NCBI RefSeq assembly: GCF_037976825.1
Contig: NZ_CP150269.1
Location: 5,469,501 to 5,533,500 of the forward strand
Length of the DNA: 64,000 nt
Source: Paenibacillus sp. FSL K6-1330
GTDB taxonomy: Bacteria > Bacillota > Bacilli > Paenibacillales > Paenibacillaceae
Reading direction: 5' to 3'
Both the position numbers and the translations under genes were made by a program. The stretch's first letter is position 1. Each line of letters starts with the position of its first letter. The notes under the pieces were generated by a model. The model made no database searches and was not told the DNA's origin. It saw nothing but the letters and a program-made list of their open reading frames with translations. This document shows, one piece after another, positions 17,038 through 25,475 of the stretch.

Positions 17038-18222
17038 TCATGCATGTTCCTTCCAGACGCCGTCACTCTCCGGCTTCCTCTCTTTCAGCGCGCTTAGCCA
17101 GCGGGCTGTCATTAGCGTATATAAATCGCGAAAATGCTTCGGGTCTTTGCCGGTCGCCTCATGAATGCGCTGCAGTCGGTAGCGAAGCGTATTCCGGTGA
17201 ATCGACAGCCGCTCGGCGATGCGCTGCTGCTCGCCGTTCTCATCATAATAGGCCTCCAGCGTCTGCTGAAGTTCCCCGCTCTTATCCTCCTGCGCAAACC
17301 GCCGCCATAGCCGCTGCAGCTCTTCCGCCACCCACGAGGGCGAAACGTTCGCTGCCACGGTCTCATTCGGCATATCTTCGCCGTAGTATACCGTCTGCTC
17401 CGGGAATATCGCCTGGCCCGCCCGCATCGTATCTTGCGCGGAACGGTAAGACGCGATTAAGCCGTCGATGCCGGAATACGCCTTACCAACCGCAATGCGG
17501 AGCGGCGTAATCCGCTTCTCCTCCAGCAGCCTGCGAATGTGACGGATGCCTTCGCATATATCGGCGTTCGGCTCCCGCGGGTGGAGATGGGGCTTATACA
17601 ACACGATTTGGCGCGTATTGTGAATGGCGATCAGGTCGATGGCGGGCCGACCCTCCAATATTTCAACCACCTGCTTGAGTGTAGACAATGAATTCGCGTC
17701 CTGCGCACCGATCAGCTCCATAATGCATGCAACCCGCGCTTTATCCGGATGGAAGCCAATCCGTTCCGCCTGGAGGCGCAGCATGGCGTTATCCTTGCCG
17801 TCCGCATGAATGATGGACTGAAGGAAATCCTCCTTCATCCGCTTATCCCATTGGGCTTTTTCCAGCAGATCTGCTTGCTCCAAGTACATTTCAGCCGTCA
17901 TTTTCACCAGCTCGCCGTACTTGGTCACCTCGTTCGGATCGCCGGTAATACCGATGACCCCAACAACTTCGCCCTGGAAGTGAATGGCCAGATTCGTTCC
18001 GGGCAGCACCCCTTGCAGCTTGCGCGCGCTTTCCTCGTCAATCTCGAAGCGACCCTTCCTCTCAATCGCAATGAGCGCCCCTTCATGCTTCTGATATAAG
18101 CGCGAGCGGTCGCCAGAACCGATAATCCGCCCCCGTTCATCCATGACGTTCACATTATAATGAATCACTTGCATCGTCCGCGTTACAATTTCTTGTGCCA
18201 ATTCCTTAGTCAATCTGCTCAT
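17038..18222 (-). CDS. cdaR: CdaR-type sugar diacid regulator
   Basis: A 394-residue activator of the CdaR family. The N-terminal sugar-diacid-binding domain (LTKELAQEIVTRTMQVIHYN, GVIGITGDPNEVTKYGELV) is followed by a GGDEF-like linker and a C-terminal PucR-type helix-turn-helix (RIAERLSIHRNTLRYRLQRI). In E. coli the homologue activates glucarate/galactarate/glycerate genes. Here it sits upstream of GntP permease and glycerate kinase on the same strand, so it should control that operon. Start chosen at ATG 18220-18222, the beginning of the conserved domain, preceded by AGGGGATAG. A 93-base longer frame exists without a site. Confidence 0.88.
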   Translation of the reverse strand: MSRLTKELAQEIVTRTMQVIHYNVNVMDERGRIIGSGDRSRLYQKHEGALIAIERKGRFEIDEESARKLQGVLPGTNLAIHFQGEVVGVIGITGDPNEVTKYGELVKMTAEMYLEQADLLEKAQWDKRMKEDFLQSIIHADGKDNAMLRLQAERIGFHPDKARVACIMELIGAQDANSLSTLKQVVEILEGRPAIDLIAIHNTRQIVLYKPHLHPREPNADICEGIRHIRRLLEEKRITPLRIAVGKAYSGIDGLIASYRSAQDTMRAGQAIFPEQTVYYGEDMPNETVAANVSPSWVAEELQRLWRRFAQEDKSGELQQTLEAYYDENGEQQRIAERLSIHRNTLRYRLQRIHEATGKDPKHFRDLYTLMTARWLSALKERKPESDGVWKEHA

Positions 18223-18414
18223 CTTGTCTATCCCCTGTCTATGTCCGCCATGATATGAAAAAACGCCCTCCATCCGATAAGCGCGATTAATCGCATTCTT
18301 CCGGGATAGGGGCATTCAGCTTCGAATAACGTTATTATACGCCCTAAATGTGAGTGTTAACACGAGGAAGGGAATTTCCTCACGAAGTGGCTGTTATTCG
18401 GTGAGTTACTATAA

Positions 18415-18540
18415 TTAACGATTATTTTGTCTGAGTATACGCTTTCGCGTTTCTTTTGTAAACTCAAACACCACCAGTATAGCCTCAAGAGAACGCAGGT
18501 ACTCATGATTCCGTCGCTTGCGGTTGAGGCGGATTTCTTT
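18415..18540 (-). pseudogene. Possible gene remnant
   Basis: In the 450-base gap between the CdaR gene and the sugar-binding protein gene, 42 codons are open on the minus strand. They read like the basic C-terminal end of a protein (NRKRRNHEYLRSLEAILVVF...). There is no start codon or ribosome site, and I do not recognise the family. Confidence 0.2.
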
Positions 18541-18610
18541 CTAAGAATGTATCGCTTAAACGAAACTTCCCGGTGAATCGCTTATTGTCTGAGCATTCAT
18601 GCCACGAACC

Positions 18611-18640
18611 AACAAGCCGATCCTGATGGATCGGCTTGTT
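18611..18640 (-). terminator. Terminator-like hairpin after the sugar-binding protein gene
   Basis: AACAAGCCGATCC pairs perfectly with GGATCGGCTTGTT across a four-base loop, 39 bases after the stop codon. There is no long T-run, but the stem is strong. Confidence 0.7.
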
Positions 18641-18678
18641 ACTCCCTGTCTCTCCTGAGTTTGAGGCTCCCCTCTATG

Positions 18679-20040
18679 CTACTTCACGGTACGGTTATAA
18701 TCCTGAATCTTGGTCGTAATTTCTTTCGCTGCGTCGTCCAGTGCCTGCTGCGGTGACTTTTTATTGTTCAGCACCTCTTCAATCGCCCCTTCCACAATCT
18801 GTCTTGCCTCGGGGAATACGCCCATCACGGCACCCTGGGTCGCTTTAACCAGCTTCGTCTGGTGCAGCTGATCAATGGCTGTCTGGAATTGCGGGAATTT
18901 CTTCAGATTCTCCTTCACGCTTTCTTCCTCATACGCCTTCGTGGTAATCGGGAAGTACCCGGTATTGATATGCCAGTATGCCTGCTCCGATGGAGAGGTC
19001 AGGAATTTAATGAACTCCCATGCGGCTTTTTGCTCTGCTTCAGGACGACTGTTCATCATCCACAGGCTTGCTCCTCCCACGATAACACCGCCTTCTTCCG
19101 CTCCTTCCGGCTTCGGAAGGAAGCCTGTGCCTACTTCAAACTTGCCTTCCGAGCTATCCACAAGTCCCTTCAAAGCTGCAGTTGAGTCCAGAATCATGGC
19201 GACCTGACCGGCCGAGAATGCCTTCTTGGAATCATCGGTTTTACGTCCCAGGTTATTGGCTGCCTTGGAATCGATCAGATCCTTCCACCAAGTCAGCACC
19301 TTTACGCCAGGCTCGGTATTGACTAGTGACTCGGTCGCCAGATCGTCTCGGCCGTTGCCGTTGTTCACATACTCCGCACCCTGATTGGCAAACAACTGCT
19401 CCATAAACCAGCCGTATATAGCAAAATTCGCTCCAACCGCCTTCCCTTTTTTCGATATCGTGTCTGCCGCGATTTTCAGTTCTTCAAACGTCTTAGGCGG
19501 ACTTTCCGGATCGAGCCCTGCATCCTTGAACAGGTCTTTATTGTAATACAGTATCGGATTAGAGGAGTTGAAAGGCATGGAATACAGCTTATCCTCAAAT
19601 GTATAATACCCGCTGATGTTAGGCTCTAGCTGCGACACATCCCACTGATCCGCATCAATGAACTCCTGTATGGGTGTAATTAGTTTGGAATCGATCATAA
19701 ACCGGCTGCCGATCTCGTACATCTGGACCACGGAGGGCCCCTCGTTTGTTCCCATCGACGCCTTCAGTTTACTTAACAGGTCATCATAGGTTCCCTGATA
19801 CACCGCTTCTACCTGCACCTTGTCCTGTGAAGCGTTAAAGTTGGCGACCAATTGATCAACCACCTTGGTATTAGCTCCTCCCATCGCATGCCAGAACACC
19901 ACTTTTTGAACACCAACATCGGTTTTTGGTACGGAATCCGTCCCCTTATCAGGCTCCTCACCCATGTTAATGTTACACGCGCTAAGCAGCAGCATGATCG
20001 CAGCTAACACGATACTTACCAACCTCGTTCTTTTTTTCAT
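18679..20040 (-). CDS. Extracellular sugar-binding lipoprotein (UgpB-like)
   Basis: A 453-residue solute-binding protein of ABC family 1. The signal peptide ends in the lipobox LLSAC, so it is tethered outside the cell. The mature part has family-1 features such as VVFWHAMGG, QVEAVYQGTYDDLLSKLKA and AAWEFIKFLTSPSEQAYW. Similarity is to the glycerol-3-phosphate/sugar binding group (UgpB). It is encoded after two matching permeases (UgpA- and UgpE-like) with no ATPase nearby, so a shared MsmX-type ATPase is likely (known for Bacillus relatives, inferred here). The start follows GGGGAGGGAA. The true ligand is unknown. Confidence 0.92.
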   Translation of the reverse strand: MKKRTRLVSIVLAAIMLLLSACNINMGEEPDKGTDSVPKTDVGVQKVVFWHAMGGANTKVVDQLVANFNASQDKVQVEAVYQGTYDDLLSKLKASMGTNEGPSVVQMYEIGSRFMIDSKLITPIQEFIDADQWDVSQLEPNISGYYTFEDKLYSMPFNSSNPILYYNKDLFKDAGLDPESPPKTFEELKIAADTISKKGKAVGANFAIYGWFMEQLFANQGAEYVNNGNGRDDLATESLVNTEPGVKVLTWWKDLIDSKAANNLGRKTDDSKKAFSAGQVAMILDSTAALKGLVDSSEGKFEVGTGFLPKPEGAEEGGVIVGGASLWMMNSRPEAEQKAAWEFIKFLTSPSEQAYWHINTGYFPITTKAYEEESVKENLKKFPQFQTAIDQLHQTKLVKATQGAVMGVFPEARQIVEGAIEEVLNNKKSPQQALDDAAKEITTKIQDYNRTVK

Positions 20041-20113
20041 CCGCGATTCCCTCCCCTTTCGTTCGTAAAATGCATCCTATGATAAACCTGCATATGACAG
20101 GCCAACCACCGCA

Positions 20114-20938
20114 CTAACCTTTCAACGCCCCAGCGGTAATTCCGCGCACCAATTGTTTGACGCCAAAAGCCAGCAGTACAAAGGAAGGAACCAGCACGAT
20201 GGTCACGCCGGCCAGAATCAGGTTCCATGACATCACCTCAGCATGCTGCAGCATAGCCACCCCGATCTGTACGGTTCGCATCGAGGCCTGGTTTGTGATC
20301 AAAAGCGGCCACAAGAAGTGATTCCAGTGCGTGAGGAAGGTATACACCGCCAAGGTAGCAATGGAAGACCGGGACAACGGCAGCACCATGGACAGAAAAC
20401 TGCGGATATGACCGCACCCGTCGATTTTAGCCGCATCAAACAGCTCACGCGGGAGCTGCAGAAAAAACTGGCGCAGCAGAAACACGCCAAAGGCCCCTGC
20501 CATAAACGGCACGATCAATCCCTGGTAGCTGTCCATCCAGCCCCAATCCTTAATGGTCAGATAATTCGGAATAATCGTGACTTCCCAAGGAATCATCATC
20601 GTTGACAAGAAGAGTCCGAACAGCAGTGCCTTACCCTTAAAATTAAGAAATGCAAACGCATATGCGGCCAGACTTGATGTAATGACCTGACTGATCATGA
20701 TGGCCGACGAGACAATGAAGCTGTTCAGAATAAAGCGAATAATCGGGAAGCCGGAGATGGCCTCCGTAAAATTGCCCAAATAGAAGCTCGACGGGAACAG
20801 CGGTGGTGGGAAATTAGCTACCTCCTTCTCGGTCATAAAGGCTGAGAACACCGTAAAGATGAGCGGATATAACACAATCAAAGACAGGAGGATGAGCAGC
20901 AGATAGGTAAACAGGGACGTAATTCCGCGCAGGGTCAT
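20114..20938 (-). CDS. Sugar ABC transporter permease (UgpE/MalG-like)
   Basis: A 274-residue inner-membrane permease with six predicted membrane segments. It carries the EAA loop that docks the ATPase (LPRELFDAAKIDGCGHIRSF), typical of the MalG/UgpE group, and ends with GITAGALKG, as these proteins commonly do. Its start overlaps the stop of the upstream permease gene by four bases (ATGA), pointing to translational coupling. Together with the partner permease and the lipoprotein it forms one importer. Confidence 0.92.
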   Translation of the reverse strand: MTLRGITSLFTYLLLILLSLIVLYPLIFTVFSAFMTEKEVANFPPPLFPSSFYLGNFTEAISGFPIIRFILNSFIVSSAIMISQVITSSLAAYAFAFLNFKGKALLFGLFLSTMMIPWEVTIIPNYLTIKDWGWMDSYQGLIVPFMAGAFGVFLLRQFFLQLPRELFDAAKIDGCGHIRSFLSMVLPLSRSSIATLAVYTFLTHWNHFLWPLLITNQASMRTVQIGVAMLQHAEVMSWNLILAGVTIVLVPSFVLLAFGVKQLVRGITAGALKG

Positions 20939-21867
20939 TGGTAATGCACCTTCTTTTCCAGAACTTTAAACTGCAGCAGCGTAAGGAGCAGAATAATCGC
21001 AAACAGGATCAGAGCCTGTGCGCTGCCGATGCCAAACCGGAAATTGACGAAGGCATCCTGATAAATGGAGTAAACCATGACATTGGTGGAGTTGATCGGA
21101 CCTCCCTTGGTCAGAATGTGAATTTGCCCGAATGCTTGAAATGCACCGATAACCGATACAATCAAAGCAAAGAAAATCGTAGGTGACAGCAGTGGCAGTA
21201 CGATTTGGATAAAGGTCCGGATCGGCCCGGAGCCGTCCATTTTGGCGCTCTCGTATATCTCCTCCGGAACTCCCTGTAAACCGCTGGACAACACAATAAA
21301 CAGAAACCCCATGTTCATCCAGATTGTCATGATCGAGATCGAGATCAGAGCCCAAGAAGGATCGGTTAACCAAGGGATCGGCCCGAGATGAACGAAGCTT
21401 AGAAAATAGTTAAGCATGCCCGCCGTAGGATGAAACAACAAAAACCATATAATCGAGCCGGTCCCGACGGAAATGACAATCGGCAATGAGAAAACAAACT
21501 GAAACACCTTCATCCCTCGCAGCTTGTTGTGGGTAATGGCGGCAAGAAACAGCGACCATATCAAGGAGGTGGGCACGGTAAACAAAATAAACATCAGCGT
21601 TACGCCAAGATTCTTATAGAATGATCCTGATGATAAAAGCCGGATAAAATTCTCCAACCATACAAATTCAACAACCTGACCCCGCGGATCCGTTATCGTC
21701 ATGCTGAGATAAACCGATTTCAGCATCGGGTAGAACAAGAACATCATAAACAAGATGATGGAGGGTGCCAGAAATCCATAGGCTAAAGCATGCTCACCCC
21801 AGAGCCTTTTTCTTATCGCTGCACTTTTAGGTTTCTTACTGTGTAAAACGCTTTCATTACTAGACAA
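20935..21867 (-). CDS. Sugar ABC transporter permease (UgpA/MalF-like)
   Basis: About 310 residues with six membrane segments and an EAA loop (VPEEIYESAKMDGSGPIRTF). It is the first gene of the three-gene importer. I set the start at a TTG (21865-21867) with AAAGGGG eight bases upstream. A longer frame to 21981 would add a Cys/Phe-rich stretch without a ribosome site. A cre-like box sits at 21842-21856, just inside the coding region, suggesting glucose repression by roadblock. The substrate is probably a sugar or sugar phosphate ester (family inference). Confidence 0.9.
   Translation of the reverse strand: MSSNESVLHSKKPKSAAIRKRLWGEHALAYGFLAPSIILFMMFLFYPMLKSVYLSMTITDPRGQVVEFVWLENFIRLLSSGSFYKNLGVTLMFILFTVPTSLIWSLFLAAITHNKLRGMKVFQFVFSLPIVISVGTGSIIWFLLFHPTAGMLNYFLSFVHLGPIPWLTDPSWALISISIMTIWMNMGFLFIVLSSGLQGVPEEIYESAKMDGSGPIRTFIQIVLPLLSPTIFFALIVSVIGAFQAFGQIHILTKGGPINSTNVMVYSIYQDAFVNFRFGIGSAQALILFAIILLLTLLQFKVLEKKVHYQ
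21842..21856 (-). promoter_or_regulatory. cre-like box at the start of the ugp-like operon
   Basis: TGAAAGCGTTTTACA (minus strand) resembles the CcpA cre consensus and lies a few codons after the TTG start. Intragenic cre boxes near the start are a known mode of repression in bacilli. The match is not perfect at the 3' end. Confidence 0.4.
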
Positions 21868-22097
21868 CCGACATTCCCCTTTCTTCGAAAATTTCTCTCT
21901 GCCTTTCGAAAAGACGCAAGGATTCGCAAAAAAAGAGAACAAAAAAACACATAAACTGCATGCCGAAAAACAGACAAGCAATTCATGTGATTCTCCTCTT
22001 CTCCATCACATATGCAGCATGCTCTAAACAATCCTCCCTTCATTATTATCAATAACATTGAAAATTTAGAACATTCCATGCCTTGATATTTCGAGCC

Positions 22098-22140
22098 TTG
22101 ACAATAGCTGGAAATGACAATATTCTTGAGTAAACACTCA
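22098..22140 (+). promoter_or_regulatory. tetR promoter with overlapping operator
   Basis: TTGACA (22098-22103), a 17-base spacer and TATTCT (22121-22126) form a strong sigma-A promoter. Directly after the -10 lies TGAGTAAACACTCA (22127-22140). It shares TGAGT and ACTCA arms with a perfect palindrome at 22883 before the next gene, and would overlap the transcription start, as expected for autorepression. Confidence 0.7.
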
Positions 22141-22185
22141 GTATATGGGATTCGTCATTTAATCAAAAAAGGAAGCCATCTGCCT

Positions 22186-22788
22186 ATGCCTACAACAAAC
22201 AATCGAAATGCCAAGAAGGAACGGATATTGAACGCCGCTCTGAAGCTGTTCTCGCAGAAGGGATTTCATGCGACGACAACCAAAGAGATTGCCGCCGAAA
22301 GCGGCGTTGCCGAAGGGCTGATCTTCTACCACTTCGGAGATAAGCGGAAGCTGCTGCTCTACCTTGTGAACAATTTTTCATTTGTTACGCAGCTTCAAGA
22401 GGATGCGGATGAACTGTCGAAGCTGCCTGCGGAGGAAGCCCTGTTTCAATACGGCTTGGCGTACCTTGGGTTCCTCAGGACGAACATGGATTATCTGATG
22501 CTCATTTGGTCACCTGAACTCATAAGGGATGCCGAGGTATCCAATGAGGTGTCACGACTGATCGGAGGTTTTGGGACAGCAGGCAGCAGCATACTCAAAC
22601 AGGCCGCGGGATCGAAGCATCAACCGGAACATACGGTTCAGGTCGCGATGACGATGATGACCTCCTCCATTCTGGTCTACTGCATGCTCCATTCCCGCTT
22701 CGGACTGGAAGCCCTCCCGCTCGGGGACGAATCCTATATTCGCGAGCTCGTCCGACTGCTGATGCATGGTTTTAATGAAGGATCCTAA
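22186..22788 (+). CDS. TetR family transcriptional regulator
   Basis: A 200-residue TetR repressor. The N-terminal helix-turn-helix (ILNAALKLFSQKGFHATTTK, then AEGLIFYHFGDKRKLLL) spans about residues 10-55. A variable ligand domain follows. I use ATG 22186, where AAAAGGAAG lies upstream; the 24-codon extension would begin inside the operator region. A palindromic site overlaps its own promoter and a matching one precedes the downstream HXXEE gene, so both genes are probably under its control. Confidence 0.9.
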   Translation: MPTTNNRNAKKERILNAALKLFSQKGFHATTTKEIAAESGVAEGLIFYHFGDKRKLLLYLVNNFSFVTQLQEDADELSKLPAEEALFQYGLAYLGFLRTNMDYLMLIWSPELIRDAEVSNEVSRLIGGFGTAGSSILKQAAGSKHQPEHTVQVAMTMMTSSILVYCMLHSRFGLEALPLGDESYIRELVRLLMHGFNEGS

Positions 22789-22882
22789 GGCGCCGATGTT
22801 CATCCCAGTAAGGATAGAATAGAAAAGCTGATAGCAGAACAGAAATAACCTCTCTGCATCAGCTTCTTTTATCGGCTCAATT

Positions 22883-22896
22883 TGAGTGTACACTCA
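22883..22896 (+). promoter_or_regulatory. TetR operator before the HXXEE gene
   Basis: TGAGTGTACACTCA is a perfect 14-base palindrome, 42 bases before the HXXEE start. It matches the tetR autoregulatory site at 22127 in both arms. Confidence 0.65.
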
Positions 22897-22938
22897 GTTT
22901 CTATAAATATCGCTAATAGTGTTAGAAGGAAGGGAGAA

Positions 22939-23502
22939 ATGAGGATCATGCTGTCAATCATGCCAGATTGGAGTTTCGCCATGATGTTGTGGCTGCTGCC
23001 GGTTGTATTTTTCATTCACGATGGAGAAGAGATTGCCACGATGGAATGGTGGCTTAGGAAGAACAAGAATAACCCTGTGCTATCCAAAATCTCGCCTGTC
23101 TCCACTCCGTGGGATAAAAATATCACCCTGCAATTTACATTTGCCGTCCTGCTGATCGGCTTCATTCTCACCAGCGTAACGGCCATTACGGCTCTTAACT
23201 TCGAGATCGGCAGCCCATTCAACGCGCTGTTCGCGGGCTTTGTCACGGTGTTCCTGCTGGATGGCGTGAAACATGTGGGAGCCTCGATCGCCCTGTGGGC
23301 ATACACCCCGGGTGTCATTACAGCTGCCATCTTTGAAATTCCTTACGGGATTTATGCGCTCTATCGCCTCTTTCATGCAGACATCATAAATATAGCTTCA
23401 TTCGCCCTCGGAACCATCATCGCCCTGCCGATCACCCTGCTGCTTGTATGGACGGGTCTGACGCTAGGAAAACGGATTGCCCCCTTCCGCCACGACATAT
23501 AG
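22939..23502 (+). CDS. HXXEE domain membrane protein
   Basis: A 187-residue membrane protein with about five hydrophobic segments. The signature HDGEE occurs at residues 27-31, inside or at the edge of the first membrane segment, and gives the HXXEE family its name. A conserved HVGAS occurs later (DGVKHVGASIALW). The His and Glu pattern could bind a metal, but no activity is established for the family. The start at 22939 follows GAAGGGAGAA. The gene is directly downstream of a TetR gene and carries the same palindromic operator, so it is likely the repressor's main target, perhaps induced by a membrane-active or toxic ligand (inference). Confidence 0.82.
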   Translation: MRIMLSIMPDWSFAMMLWLLPVVFFIHDGEEIATMEWWLRKNKNNPVLSKISPVSTPWDKNITLQFTFAVLLIGFILTSVTAITALNFEIGSPFNALFAGFVTVFLLDGVKHVGASIALWAYTPGVITAAIFEIPYGIYALYRLFHADIINIASFALGTIIALPITLLLVWTGLTLGKRIAPFRHDI

Positions 23503-23644
23503 GGCATTCCTATCATTGCGAAAACCATCTTTGACTTGCCTTGCATTCCCTTACATATTAGCCAAGCGATGGCTCATAACCATTATGGATAGCCGTTTAA
23601 CAGGATATTTTACGGAAAAAGCCTAGAGAGGGAGATACAGATTA

Positions 23645-24838
23645 ATGGAGGATCAGAACCGGAACAGAGGAAATCATGACCGTGTCCCACAGCCGATACG
23701 CAGCGACGGAGCAGGCGGGCCAGACTATGGTCCGCGGGATGTGATGAGGGATATCGAGAATCCCGACATGCTAGTGCCTCCGATTACGGATGCGGGCTTG
23801 ATGCCCAATCTGAAAATGTCGTTCTCCGACACGCATATGCAGCTGAATCATGGCGGCTGGTCGCGGGAAATTACGGTACGGGACCTGCCGATTGCGACCA
23901 CGCTGGCCGGCGTCAATATGAGCCTCACGCCCGGCGGCGTTCGGGAGCTGCATTGGCATCAGCAGGCGGAGTGGGCCTATATGATCTGGGGTAGCGCAAG
24001 AATTACGGCAATGGATGCAAGCGGTAGAAATTTCATCGCGGATGTGGGGCCCGGCGATCTGTGGTATTTTCCTGCCGGTCTCCCCCACTCGATCCAGGGA
24101 CTCGAGGAAGGCTGTGAATTCCTGCTGGTTTTTGACGACGGCCACTTCTCAGACCTGAACACCTTATCGATCTCCGACTGGTTTGCCCATACGCCAAAGG
24201 ATGTGCTGTCCGCCAACTTCGGCGTTCCGGAGAACGCTCTTAACCATATCCCGAAGGAACAGGTTTATATTTTTCAGGATCAGGTGCCAGGTTCGCTCGA
24301 AAGCCAGGAGATCCAATCCCCTTACGGAACAGTGCCGCTGAGTTTCAAGCACCGGCTGCTGGCGCAAGAACCGATCATAACCCCCGGCGGAAGCGTAAGA
24401 ATCGTGGATTCCAGCAATTTTCCGATCTCCAAAACCGTTGCAGCCGCGCTCGTTGAGATCAAACCGGGCGCCATGAGGGAGCTTCATTGGCATCCGAATC
24501 AGGATGAATGGCAGTATTACCTGGCCGGACAAGGACGAATGACCGTGTTTGCTGGCAATGGAGCGGCGCGGACCTTTGATTACAGAGCCGGTGATGTGGG
24601 ATATGTCCCCTTTGCCTTCGGCCACTACATACAGAACACGGGCACGGAATCCTTATGGTTTCTCGAAATGTTCAGAAGCGACCGGTTCGAGGATGTTTCC
24701 TTGAATCAATGGATGGCCTTGACCCCTCGGGACCTGGTCCAGGATAACCTGAGAGTCGGAACCGAAGTCACCGATGCTTTGCGCAAGGAAAAGTGGCCTG
24801 TCGTGAAATATCCGGGATATTCGTATTATCCGAGGTAA
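23645..24838 (+). CDS. Oxalate decarboxylase-like bicupin with altered lid
   Basis: A 397-residue protein with two cupin domains matching bacterial oxalate decarboxylase, which turns oxalate into formate and CO2 using Mn. All metal ligands are present by alignment with B. subtilis OxdC: His103, His105, Glu109 and His148 in cupin 1; His281, His283, Glu288 and His327 in cupin 2. Arg100 (OxdC Arg92) is kept. The active-site lid, SENST in OxdC, is SDLNT here (169-173), so the catalytic Glu162 is Asp170. That may lower decarboxylase activity or shift it towards oxidation. No signal peptide. A GAGGGAGAT site precedes the ATG. Confidence 0.88.
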   Translation: MEDQNRNRGNHDRVPQPIRSDGAGGPDYGPRDVMRDIENPDMLVPPITDAGLMPNLKMSFSDTHMQLNHGGWSREITVRDLPIATTLAGVNMSLTPGGVRELHWHQQAEWAYMIWGSARITAMDASGRNFIADVGPGDLWYFPAGLPHSIQGLEEGCEFLLVFDDGHFSDLNTLSISDWFAHTPKDVLSANFGVPENALNHIPKEQVYIFQDQVPGSLESQEIQSPYGTVPLSFKHRLLAQEPIITPGGSVRIVDSSNFPISKTVAAALVEIKPGAMRELHWHPNQDEWQYYLAGQGRMTVFAGNGAARTFDYRAGDVGYVPFAFGHYIQNTGTESLWFLEMFRSDRFEDVSLNQWMALTPRDLVQDNLRVGTEVTDALRKEKWPVVKYPGYSYYPR

Positions 24839-24943
24839 GTTCTAGCCTCCCCCTTTGATTGAGGACATTGCCTGTTAAATTCGTGCAGACCGGCCAAGAG
24901 GATTTTATTCCAAGGCCGTCTGCCTTTGCCGTCATGCGGACAT

Positions 24944-24972
24944 TTGACTTTTCTTTCCTCCTGCCATATAGT
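24944..24972 (+). promoter_or_regulatory. Promoter of the MarR-MMPL operon
   Basis: TTGACT (24944-24949) and TATAGT (24967-24972) are 17 bases apart. The -10 overlaps the first MarR operator palindrome. Confidence 0.7.
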
Positions 24973-25005
24973 TCATTAATGAAACTATTTCATACGTGAA
25001 CTATT
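24968..25005 (+). promoter_or_regulatory. Double MarR operator
   Basis: Two overlapping inverted repeats are visible. The first pairs ATAGTTCATT with AATGAAACTAT (24968-24988). The second pairs AAACTATTTCA with TGAACTATT (24982-25005). They share the half-site AAACTATTTCA and cover the -10 and transcription start, as expected for cooperative autorepression. Confidence 0.6.
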
Positions 25006-25022
25006 CGAAAGGAGAACTATTG

Positions 25023-25475
25023 TTGAACGACAAGGCAAAGCAATGGATCGACCGATATGTGGATGTCTACCTGCTGGTCACCCGGCGGATTAACGCCCAG
25101 ATTCGGGAACATCTCGGTGAAGATCTGACCAATGACCAGTTTCAGGTTGTGCGCATCATCAACAGCATGGATCACTGTACTTCATCCCATCTGGCGGAAA
25201 CGCTTGCCGTCGGCAAGAGCTCGATTACCGCTATCGTCAACCGTCTCGTGGATGCCGGCATTATCGACAGAACCCGGGACAAAGCAGATCGCAGGCTGGT
25301 TTATCTGACTTTAACGGAATACGGACATACGATTTTTGAATCTGCCCAGGAACAGATGAGGGAGATCGTCTCTCCTTATATGGAGCATTTTGAAGAAAAA
25401 GATATCGAAATGTTTATCTCAATGTTCGAGAAGCTGGGGCAATTGATGCTTGAATCAGGGGGGAGAAAGAATTGA
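25023..25475 (+). CDS. MarR family transcriptional regulator
   Basis: About 150 residues with the MarR winged helix (TSSHLAETLAVGKSSITAIV, then wing DKADRRLVYLTLTEYG). I set the start at a TTG (25023-25025) because AAAGGAG lies eight bases upstream. The GTG at 24996 falls inside the operator and would lie only about 15-20 bases after the transcription start. The stop codon overlaps the TTG start of the MMPL transporter gene by four bases, so the two are translated together. It most likely represses its own operon and is relieved by a compound that the transporter handles. Confidence 0.9.
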   Translation: MNDKAKQWIDRYVDVYLLVTRRINAQIREHLGEDLTNDQFQVVRIINSMDHCTSSHLAETLAVGKSSITAIVNRLVDAGIIDRTRDKADRRLVYLTLTEYGHTIFESAQEQMREIVSPYMEHFEEKDIEMFISMFEKLGQLMLESGGRKN

